Source of the DNA: DASYRM01 sp036004405
GTDB lineage: Bacteria > Acidobacteriota > Vicinamibacteria > Vicinamibacterales > UBA2999
Reading direction: 5' to 3'
Assembly: GCA_036004405.1 (NCBI GenBank)
Contig: DASYRM010000110.1
Coordinates: 1-39,694 of the forward strand
DNA length: 39,694 nt
The notes beneath the pieces were generated by a model, which was given only the letters and a program-made list of their open reading frames with translations, did not search any database and was not told the DNA's origin. Below, piece by piece: positions 32,223 to 39,694 of this stretch. The translations under genes and the position numbers were made by a program. Positions within the stretch are counted from its first letter, which is position 1; each line of letters starts with the position of its first letter.

Positions 32223-34793
32223 TTACACGAAATCAAGCACCTCGCACACTCTCTGCGCAAGCGTGCTCGGCGTGAAGGGCTTCAGCAGCAGAGTTTCATT
32301 GGCTTCGAACACGCCCCGGCGCAGCAGGGCGTCGTCCATGTAGCCGCTCAGGAAGAGGACTTTCAGCCCCGGCATCCGCGCCCGTAGGCGATCGGCCAGC
32401 TCGCGGCCGTCCATATGCGGCATCACGACGTCGGTCACGAGCAGATCGACCGGCTCGCGATGCGTGTCGAGGAGGCGCAGGGCCTCGGCTCCGTCGGACG
32501 CCAGGAGCACGCTGAACCCTTTGGCTCTCAGGGCGCGGGCGGCGAGGTGCCGCAGCGTGGCCTCGTCCTCCACCAGCAGAATCGACTCGTGGCCGTTGCG
32601 CGCAACCTGCGGCGCCTGACCCTCGGTCGCCCACGGCTGAGCCGAACCGCTGGCCGGGAGATAGATCGAAAACGTGGCCCCCCGGCCGGGCTCGCTCTCC
32701 ACTTCGATGCGCCCGCGGCACTGCTCGACGATGCCGTGCACCACGGCGAGCCCCAGGCCGGTGCCCTTGCCGACACCCTTCGACGTGAAGAACGGCTCGA
32801 AGACGCGCGCGACGACGTCGGCAGCCATGCCGACGCCGGTGTCGGACACGCGGAGGCAGACCTGCGGCTGCGGGGCGTCGAGATTGAGCGTGCGGATGAT
32901 GAGCGTGCCTCCGCGCGGCATCGCGTCGCGGGCGTTGACCGAGAGATTCAGCAGCACCTGGCTCAGGTGGCCGGGGTCGATGGTCACCGGCCAGGCCGCC
33001 GGATCCAGCTCGACGATGAGGCGGATGTCCTCGCCGATGAGGCGGCGCAACATGCTCTCGGCCTCGCGCACGGCGGCGTTGAGGTCGAGCACCCGCGGGG
33101 TCTGCACGTCCTTCCGGCCGAAGGTGAGCAGCTGACGCGTGAGCGCCGTGGCACGTTCCGCCGCGTCGGCGATGTCCTTCACCTGGTCCGCCTGCGGGCC
33201 GGGCTTCAACATGTCGAGCAGCATGTGGCTGCTGAGCGTGATGACGGTGAGGAGATTGTTGAAGTCGTGGGCGACGCCGCCGGCCAGCCGCCCCACCGCC
33301 TCCATCTTCTGCGACTGACGCAACTGCTCTTCGAGAAGGCGCCGGCCGGTGATGTCGTTGATGCTGCCGCGAACGAGCGTACGCTCGGGATCCGGCAGCT
33401 TCACCAGCGTGACCTCGCACGGGAACTCGCGCCCCGCCAGGGTACGGTGCGTCCACTCGAACACCGGACGGCCGCCGGCAATCGCCTCGCGCACGTGCAT
33501 CGGCGCCACCGCGCTCGATTCGCGGCCGTCCGGCTGCACCCGCGGGCTGACGTCGAGGACGCCGAGCGAGCGCAGGCCGGTTACGGACACGCCGAACATC
33601 TCGCACGCCTTCTGATTGCAGTCCACGAAGCGCCCGGTGGCAACGTCGAGCACCACGATGGCGTCGGGCGCCGAGTCGATGAGGGTGCGGTATCGCGCCC
33701 CGCTCACGAGCAGCGCCTCGTGTGACCGCACGCGTTCGGTGACGTCGCGGCTCTCGGACACCAGCATCGTCACGTCCCCGCGCCCGTTGCGCACGGCCGC
33801 CATCGAACAATCGGCCACCGACAGGGAGCCGTCGTGCCGTGGATGGGTGGCCTCGAACCGGACGGGCAGGCCGCGGGCGGCGTCGGCGACGGCCACCTTC
33901 ACCCGCTCGCGCAGCTGCGGATCGTGGCTCCACCACTCCGTGTCCCAGATCGGTTTGCCGCTGACGTCCTCGGCGGCCACACCCGTTGCGGTCAGCGCCG
34001 ATCGGTTGGCCTGCATGAGCGTGCCGTCTGGCTGAGTCAGGAAGACGAACTCGGACGCCTCGTCGAACACGGCGCGGAAGCGGCGCTCGCCGGCGGCCAG
34101 CCGCTCACCGCGGTCGGCGTACTCGCGCGACAGCACCATGGCCATCAGCACCGCCCAGACCGCGATCGGCGCGTCGAAGAAGTACGGCACCCGGCGGCCG
34201 CCGACGTCGACAAACATCGCGAACACCGACGCGACGACGCCGCTCACCGCGGCGATCCCGGCCAGCGAGGCGCCGACAGGGTCGCGCCGCCACATGCGCG
34301 TCGCGCCCACCGCCCCGTAGCCGAAGGCCACGGCCACCAGCACATAGGCCGCGCCCAGCCAGGCGCTCGGTTCGCGCCGTGCAATCGTGAAGGTCCCGCC
34401 CCACCAGGCCTGCGCGCTCCGCAGTTCCGTCACCGTACCGTTGAGCGGAAGAAAGAAGCTGACGGCGGCGGCCAGCAGCAGCACGGCCATGATCGCGCGG
34501 CCGAACACGCCGGCCTCGAACCCGGTGACGCGCGAGGTCAGCCTGACGGACGCCGCCACCCAGGCAAGAGTGATCGTCGTGCGGGCGCCGAGCGCCAGCT
34601 GCGCTTCGGGAATGGTCGTCGCCTGCCCAAGGGCAATCAGGGCCAGCGACAGGCCGCAGCCGAGCACACAGTGCGCGGCATACAGCAGGAGGACGCGTTC
34701 GCGGCGGGACCAGCACCACTGCGCGAAGTACTGCACCGCTCCGAAGGCGAAGAAGCCCGCCAGGAGCGCGTGGAGCGTGACGTACCGGCCCAC
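32223..34793 (-). CDS. Membrane hybrid histidine kinase with two PAS domains and a receiver
   Basis: This 856-residue protein has an N-terminal membrane region of about seven helices (7TM-type, residues 1-220), two PAS domains (about 238-355 and 365-490), the HisKA motif GRLAGGVAHDFNNLL with His509, an HATPase domain (NLSVNARDAM, DTGVGM, GTGLGLAVVHGI) and a C-terminal receiver with Asp788 (VTDVVMPHMDG) and Lys in LLLKPF. All catalytic residues are intact, unlike the CHASE2 protein downstream. The start is a GTG at 34793. It leads the same-strand cluster with FecR, OmpA and CHASE2 genes; the receiver has no output domain, so signal goes on through a phosphotransfer partner or by interaction. 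Confidence 0.92.
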   Translation of the reverse strand: MGRYVTLHALLAGFFAFGAVQYFAQWCWSRRERVLLLYAAHCVLGCGLSLALIALGQATTIPEAQLALGARTTITLAWVAASVRLTSRVTGFEAGVFGRAIMAVLLLAAAVSFFLPLNGTVTELRSAQAWWGGTFTIARREPSAWLGAAYVLVAVAFGYGAVGATRMWRRDPVGASLAGIAAVSGVVASVFAMFVDVGGRRVPYFFDAPIAVWAVLMAMVLSREYADRGERLAAGERRFRAVFDEASEFVFLTQPDGTLMQANRSALTATGVAAEDVSGKPIWDTEWWSHDPQLRERVKVAVADAARGLPVRFEATHPRHDGSLSVADCSMAAVRNGRGDVTMLVSESRDVTERVRSHEALLVSGARYRTLIDSAPDAIVVLDVATGRFVDCNQKACEMFGVSVTGLRSLGVLDVSPRVQPDGRESSAVAPMHVREAIAGGRPVFEWTHRTLAGREFPCEVTLVKLPDPERTLVRGSINDITGRRLLEEQLRQSQKMEAVGRLAGGVAHDFNNLLTVITLSSHMLLDMLKPGPQADQVKDIADAAERATALTRQLLTFGRKDVQTPRVLDLNAAVREAESMLRRLIGEDIRLIVELDPAAWPVTIDPGHLSQVLLNLSVNARDAMPRGGTLIIRTLNLDAPQPQVCLRVSDTGVGMAADVVARVFEPFFTSKGVGKGTGLGLAVVHGIVEQCRGRIEVESEPGRGATFSIYLPASGSAQPWATEGQAPQVARNGHESILLVEDEATLRHLAARALRAKGFSVLLASDGAEALRLLDTHREPVDLLVTDVVMPHMDGRELADRLRARMPGLKVLFLSGYMDDALLRRGVFEANETLLLKPFTPSTLAQRVCEVLDFV

Positions 34794-34873
34794 AGGCCGA
34801 GTCTAGCAGCTGAGCATGGCGGTTGCGCCGCCGCGAGCTCGTCGATACGCGCCCTGACACTGCCGTACGCACG

Positions 34874-34899
34874 ACGGGCGCGGCGAGAGCCGCGCCCGT
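34874..34899. terminator. Strong perfect hairpin between the kinase and the cytochrome c'-like gene
   Basis: Eleven-base perfect arms (34874-34884 and 34889-34899) flank a GAGA loop; TCTT follows on the plus strand only. Both adjacent genes run on the minus strand, where no T-run follows, so it could block read-through from the cytochrome c'-like gene or simply be a stable mRNA end. Confidence 0.5.
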
Positions 34900-34910
34900 T
34901 CTTGCCCGAT

Positions 34911-34951
34911 GTAGGGGCCGCCTTCATGTAGGGGCCGCCTTCAGGCGGCCC
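34911..34951. repeat. REP-like palindrome, partial plus full tandem copy
   Basis: A truncated copy (GTAGGGGCCGCCTTCAT, 34911-34927) is followed directly by a full copy (34928-34951: GTAGGGGCCGCC-TTCA-GGCGGCCC). The tandem arrangement shows that the unit is GTAGGGG... and that copies can be lost or gained. It lies directly after the stop of the cytochrome c'-like gene. Confidence 0.7.
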
Positions 34952-34955
34952 GTCC

Positions 34956-35393
34956 TTAAACGCTTCCCGGCTTCAGGATGTACTGCATGTTCTCATCCTG
35001 CACACGGTAGGTCTTGTGGCAGGCGCCGCAGGTGCCGCCGACGGCCTTGAACGCCGCGAGCACGGCCTGCTGATCGGGCGCCGGCGCCGACAGCGCCTCT
35101 TCGACCGCCGTCACCTTCGCGATCGAATCCTTGCTGAAGGCGATCGCGTCGTCCTTCTTGTTCATCTCCCAGAAGTTCTGGGCGCCGATCAGCGTGCCCT
35201 TGACGATGGCGACCTGGGCCTTTGCATCGGCGAAGCTGCCCGACTGAATGGCCTTTCCGGCGGCGCCCTGCGCGGGGCCGATCTTCTTCATCGCGGCGTC
35301 AAGCTCCGCGGGGCTGGTAACTTTTTGCGCAACGAGCACGGAACCGGCCACGGCAATCATGACGGCCGTCGCGATGGTGAGAATACGCCGCAT
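34956..35393 (-). CDS. Exported cytochrome c'/c556-like protein
   Basis: This 145-residue protein has a signal peptide (about 1-24) and a helical domain that ends with the heme motif CGACH (GGTCGACHKTYRVQDE). A single heme site near the C-terminus of a four-helix domain of about 120 residues is the layout of the cytochrome c'/c556 family. The distal ligand cannot be told. Start at the ATG 35393, which gives the best signal peptide. Probably monocistronic; it may transfer electrons in the periplasm or bind NO. Confidence 0.85.
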   Translation of the reverse strand: MRRILTIATAVMIAVAGSVLVAQKVTSPAELDAAMKKIGPAQGAAGKAIQSGSFADAKAQVAIVKGTLIGAQNFWEMNKKDDAIAFSKDSIAKVTAVEEALSAPAPDQQAVLAAFKAVGGTCGACHKTYRVQDENMQYILKPGSV

Positions 35394-35471
35394 TCGGAAG
35401 TCCTCCTTGGGAGAGCGCACCAACGGTGTCGGCTAATGATGCCCCAGCCGCATCAATCCGGCAAATGAGCG

Positions 35472-36281
35472 TCAAGCGCGGGCAAGCGTGGCGGCGCCGA
35501 CGAACGAGTCGCGAACCGTCACCGCCAGGTCGGGCCGGTTGCTGATCAAGGCGTCGGCGCCCCAGGTCAGGAGGCGCTCCATGTCGGCCTCGTCGTCCAC
35601 CGTCCACACCTGCACCTCGAGCCCCGCCGCGTGGGCGTGACGGATGAAGCGCGGTGACGCGATGCGGATGCGGCCGGCGCGTTCCGGCACCTGATACCCG
35701 CCGAACGGCGGGCGCTTCACCGGCCAGCCGCCCCAGGAGCGATAGACCGACAGCCGCACCTCCGCGTGGCACGCGCTCGTCGCCACTTGCGGCAGCACGC
35801 GACGGATCGCGGCCGCGCTGGTGCTGCCGTATCCGGCCGCACACGCCGTGGCCTCCGCCCCGGCGACACGAATGTCGTCGGCCACGCGCAGCCCCATCTC
35901 CTCGGAGTCGAGCTTCATCTCGATGATGATGGGCACGCCCCGATGCTGCCGCAGCACCTCGCGCAGCGTGGGAATGCCGACGCCCTGGCCGCGGAACGGA
36001 AAGTCGCCGTGCGCGCCGGCAAAGTGCCAGCCGGCATCCACACGTGCCAGCTCGGCTGCGGTTCGCATCGACACCGGCCCGGTCGCGTTGGTGGTCCGAT
36101 CCAGCGTCGGATCGTGGACGACGACCGGCACGCCGTCAGCCGACAAGCGCACGTCGAGCTCGAGCCCATCGGCGCCCGCCTGCAGGCCGAGATCGAAGGC
36201 CGCTCGCGTGTTTTCGGGCGCGAGCGCACCGCCGCCGCGGTGCGCAAACACGCGCCGGCGGCCGCGGTCGAAGAAAGCCAT
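35472..36281 (-). CDS. Glycerophosphodiester phosphodiesterase
   Basis: This is a 269-residue cytoplasmic enzyme. The GDPD fold is shown by VFAHRGGGALAPENT (catalytic His and Arg), LELDVRLSADGVPVVVHDPT (acidic metal ligands and second His), LDRTTNATGPV and the C-terminal EVQVWTVDDEADMERLL. No signal peptide, so it acts inside the cell, where it would release glycerol-3-phosphate from phospholipid headgroup diesters. It is divergent from the MoxR gene, with the partial palindromic element between. Confidence 0.93.
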   Translation of the reverse strand: MAFFDRGRRRVFAHRGGGALAPENTRAAFDLGLQAGADGLELDVRLSADGVPVVVHDPTLDRTTNATGPVSMRTAAELARVDAGWHFAGAHGDFPFRGQGVGIPTLREVLRQHRGVPIIIEMKLDSEEMGLRVADDIRVAGAEATACAAGYGSTSAAAIRRVLPQVATSACHAEVRLSVYRSWGGWPVKRPPFGGYQVPERAGRIRIASPRFIRHAHAAGLEVQVWTVDDEADMERLLTWGADALISNRPDLAVTVRDSFVGAATLARA

Positions 36282-36290
36282 CGCGACGAT

Positions 36291-36328
36291 GCTAGCGCAG
36301 TGCTCGATTGCCCGCCCTCCGGGCGGGC
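36291..36328 (+). repeat. Partial copy (right half) of the composite palindromic element
   Basis: GCTAG, then CGCAGTGCTCGATT and the hairpin GCCCGCC-CTCCG-GGCGGGC (36310-36328). It matches the right half of copy 1 almost base for base. The hairpin ends 21 bases before the MoxR gene's ATG. The left half is missing here: the bases to the left belong to the start of the divergent gene. Confidence 0.7.
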
Positions 36329-36349
36329 CGCTGCTATAGGATCCACGGT

Positions 36350-37861
36350 ATGCCCAATCCCTCGGCGATCTCCACCCTGGGCGACCTGCGCCGCGCCATC
36401 GAGCGCGGCGAGGTGCGCCGCCGCAGCGTCCACGAAGAGGTGCGCGACAACCTGATTGAGAAGCTGCGTGCCGGCGGCACGCTCTTCCCGGGCATCGTCG
36501 GCTATGACGACACGGTGCTCCCCCAGCTCGTCAACGCGCTGCTGTCGCGGCACCATTTCATCCTGCTCGGCCTGCGTGGCCAGGCCAAGACGCGCCTGCT
36601 GCGCGCGCTGGTGACGCTGCTCGACGAGACGATTCCGGTGATGCCGGGCTGCGAGATCAACGACGACCCGCTCGAGCCGATCTGCAGCGCCTGCCGGGCG
36701 CAGGTGGCCGAGGCCGGTGACCGCACCCCCGTCACCTGGCTCGAACGCGATGCCCGTTACGTGGAAAAGCTGGCGACGCCGGACGTCACCATCGCCGACA
36801 TGATCGGCGACATCGACCCGATCAAGGCGGCGCGGGCGGGGCTGCAGCTCTCGAACGAGCTGACCATGCACTACGGGCTGCTGCCCCGGGCCAACCGCAG
36901 CATCTTCGCCATCAACGAGCTGCCCGACCTGGCGGGCAAGATTCAGGTGGGCCTCTTCAACATCCTTCAGGAAGGCGATGTCCAGATCAAAGGCTACCCC
37001 GTGCGGCTGCCGCTCGACGTCCTGATGGCGTTCACCGCCAACCCGGAGGACTACACCGCCCGCGGCAAGATCATCACGCCGCTCAAGGATCGCATCGGCT
37101 CGGAGATCCGGACGCACTATCCGGCGAGCCGCGGCGACGCGCAGACCATCACCGCGCAGGAAGCCTGGGTGACACGCCAGGGCGCCGGGCCGCGCGCCGA
37201 AGTGCCCTCATTCGTCGCCGAAGTCGTGGAGGAGATCGCGTTCCAGGCCCGGCAGGACCGGCGGGTGGACAAGCGGTCGGGCGTCAGCCAGCGCCTGCCG
37301 ATCTCGGTGATGGAAAACGTGATCTCGAACGCCGAGCGGCGCGCCATCGTGTCCGGCGAGGCCATCGCGGTGCCGCGCGTGACCGACGTCTACGCCGCGC
37401 TGCCGTCGATGACGGGAAAATTCGAGCTCGAGTACGAGGGCGAGTTGAAGGGGGCCGAGGCCATCGCCCGCGAGCTCGTTCGCAACGCGGTCGCCAACGT
37501 CGCCGAAGGCTACCTGACGCACCTCGACCCGCGCAGGGTCATCGAGTGGTTCGACCTCGGCGGCAGCCTGCAGCTCGGCGACACCATGAGCGCCGACGAC
37601 GTCCTCACCCACGCCCGCGCGGTGCAGGGGCTGGTGGACCTGGCAGAGGAAGCCGGCACCCCGAAGGGCGCCTCGGAGCCGATGCTCGCGGCCGGCGTGG
37701 ACTTCGTGCTCGAAGGGCTCTACGCCACCAAGAAGATCAGCCGCAGCGACGAGCGCGGCTACCACGCGAGCGAGACGCCCGTGCGCCGGCCGGCGCGCGA
37801 GTCGTCGCTCGAAGACGAGCCGCGGATTCCAGCTGGTGGAAAAAAGAAGTACTACAACTGA
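36350..37861 (+). CDS. MoxR/ChlI-type AAA+ ATPase
   Basis: The protein has 503 residues. An N-terminal region of about 60 residues is followed by the AAA+ domain: Walker A GLRGQAKT (about 74-81), an insertion with a four-Cys-like pattern, and a Walker B-like segment IFAINELPDL, where the usual Asp is Asn. Later comes TPLKDRIGSEIRTHYP, typical of the Mg-chelatase/MoxR group. Asn in Walker B appears normal for this subfamily as I know it. It is 141 bases upstream of a VWA protein, the classical MoxR-VWA pairing used to assemble or activate protein complexes, with Lys-rich C-terminus KKKYYN. The target is unknown. Confidence 0.9.
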   Translation: MPNPSAISTLGDLRRAIERGEVRRRSVHEEVRDNLIEKLRAGGTLFPGIVGYDDTVLPQLVNALLSRHHFILLGLRGQAKTRLLRALVTLLDETIPVMPGCEINDDPLEPICSACRAQVAEAGDRTPVTWLERDARYVEKLATPDVTIADMIGDIDPIKAARAGLQLSNELTMHYGLLPRANRSIFAINELPDLAGKIQVGLFNILQEGDVQIKGYPVRLPLDVLMAFTANPEDYTARGKIITPLKDRIGSEIRTHYPASRGDAQTITAQEAWVTRQGAGPRAEVPSFVAEVVEEIAFQARQDRRVDKRSGVSQRLPISVMENVISNAERRAIVSGEAIAVPRVTDVYAALPSMTGKFELEYEGELKGAEAIARELVRNAVANVAEGYLTHLDPRRVIEWFDLGGSLQLGDTMSADDVLTHARAVQGLVDLAEEAGTPKGASEPMLAAGVDFVLEGLYATKKISRSDERGYHASETPVRRPARESSLEDEPRIPAGGKKKYYN

Positions 37862-37871
37862 GGGTGGTAGC

Positions 37872-37960
37872 GGAGAGGGCGGAGATGGCAGAGAGGGCGG
37901 AGAAGGGAAAGCATTTATGACAGGCGTTCTCCCATCTCTGCCTTCTCTGCCTTCTCTGCC
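37872..37960. repeat. Imperfect inverted repeat of purine-rich GGCRGAGA units
   Basis: The left arm (about 37872-37904) is built of GGCGGAGA/GGCAGAGA units; the right arm (about 37927-37960) is the complement, CATCTCTGCCTTCTCTGCC and on. They could fold into one long imperfect hairpin between the MoxR and VWA genes. A single arm of the same type lies at about 27887-27925. Confidence 0.6.
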
Positions 37961-38002
37961 TGAGCGTTCACCTCTGACGGCTGTCGGCGTCAGGAGGCAG
38001 CC

Positions 38003-39282
<1,280 letters not shown>

Positions 39283-39286
<4 letters not shown>

Positions 39287-39362
39287 GCGAGGCTCCGCCA
39301 CATGCGAAGGACCGGCTCCACCTCGCTCAGCCAGTATCTAATTGCCCCGCCTCCGGCGGGGC
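39283..39362 (+). repeat. Composite palindromic element, full copy 3
   Basis: A 48-bp unit with perfect 10-bp inverted ends (CTGAGCGAGG at 39283-39292, CCTCGCTCAG at 39321-39330), a 13-base spacer (CCAGTATCTAATT), then the hairpin GCCCCGCC-TCC-GGCGGGGC (39344-39362). The ATG of the LON-domain gene is 20 bases further. The TGA of the VWA gene lies within the left end, as in copy 1. Confidence 0.8.
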
Positions 39363-39382
39363 GGTAGTGTCACCGCTTCGCG

Positions 39383-39694
39383 ATGCTGCCGACGACGATC
39401 CCGATTTTTCCGCTGCCGAACGTCGTGCTGTTCCCGAACGTGTTCCTGCCGCTGCACATCTTCGAACCCCGGTACCGGGAAATGGTCGCGGACGCGCTGG
39501 CCAGCGACCGGATGATCGGAATGGTGCTGCTCCGACCAGGCTGGGAGCGCGACTACGAGGGGCGGCCGCCGGTCTACCCGATCGGCTGCAGCGGCGTGAT
39601 GACGCACGCCGAGCGCCTGCCCGACGGCCGCTACAACATCGTGCTGCGCGGCGTCGAGCGCTTCCGCCTCCTCGAGGAAGACCACAGCCTGAGC
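39383..39694 (+). CDS. LON-domain (PUA-like) protein, N-terminal part, runs off the window
   Basis: 104 residues are visible. The start IPIFPLPNVVLFPNVFLPLHIFEPRYREMV is the hallmark of the Lon N-terminal substrate-binding domain; GMVLLRPGWE and YPIGCSGVMTHAERLPDGRY with IVLRGVERFRLLEE follow. Short proteins consisting of only this domain are common next to housekeeping genes; a full Lon protease is also possible since the rest is outside the window. The ATG is preceded by the palindromic element. Confidence 0.88.
   Translation, partial: MLPTTIPIFPLPNVVLFPNVFLPLHIFEPRYREMVADALASDRMIGMVLLRPGWERDYEGRPPVYPIGCSGVMTHAERLPDGRYNIVLRGVERFRLLEEDHSLS

Noticed and set aside
36350..37861. Walker B Asn in the MoxR ATPase as a sign of inactivity
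   Set aside because: The IFAINELPDL form appears usual for this subfamily as I know it, so it is not evidence of decay.

Overview
This is a GC-rich window with tightly packed genes on both strands. It carries secreted TPR proteins, two-component kinases, a homodimeric-type pyruvate dehydrogenase operon, a single-anchor succinate dehydrogenase, outer-membrane barrels ending in Phe, and many short palindromic repeats between genes. This mix suggests a Gram-negative environmental bacterium. My best guess is Acidobacteriota, class Vicinamibacteria, but there is no rRNA or universal marker here to prove it.

Layout: 1-2211 holds the end of an outer-membrane barrel, a TPR/double-aspartyl-protease protein and a 7Fe ferredoxin. 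2352-5512 is a sensor kinase overlapping its sigma-54 response regulator. 5764-8030 is a four-gene exported electron-transfer set (CuA protein, c-type cytochrome lipoprotein, DUF5777-like barrel, cupredoxin lipoprotein). 8100-13349 is housekeeping and small genes, including lipA, and one gene junction with a reading-frame anomaly. 13485-16851 is sdhC-sdhA-sdhB. 16950-20440 is an accessory scar with decayed remnants of three insertion-sequence families around a TetR regulator and a secreted metalloprotease whose first zinc-ligand His is Gln. 20466-27009 is aceE-aceF-lpdA followed by an exported metallo-beta-lactamase-fold protein. 27156-28627 holds a uracil-DNA glycosylase and a lipoprotein. 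28670-34793 is a same-strand envelope-signalling cluster: intact PAS hybrid kinase, FecR protein, OmpA lipoprotein, CHASE2 pseudo-hybrid kinase. 34956-39694 holds a cytochrome c'-like protein, a glycerophosphodiesterase, a MoxR-type ATPase with its VWA partner, and the start of a LON-domain protein.

How the genes fit together: lipA makes the lipoyl cofactor used by AceF. AceE/AceF/LpdA and Sdh feed central carbon metabolism and the quinone pool. The ferredoxin, the CuA/cytochrome/cupredoxin set and the cytochrome c'-like protein are redox carriers. The MoxR and VWA genes look like a classical ATPase/adaptor pair.

The most unusual items are the CHASE2 protein, which keeps a full ATP-binding domain but has lost both the phospho-His (Arg447) and the receiver Asp (Ser727), and an approximately 80-bp composite palindromic element. 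That element occurs in three full and two partial copies, always just upstream of a start codon and in the same orientation relative to that gene.
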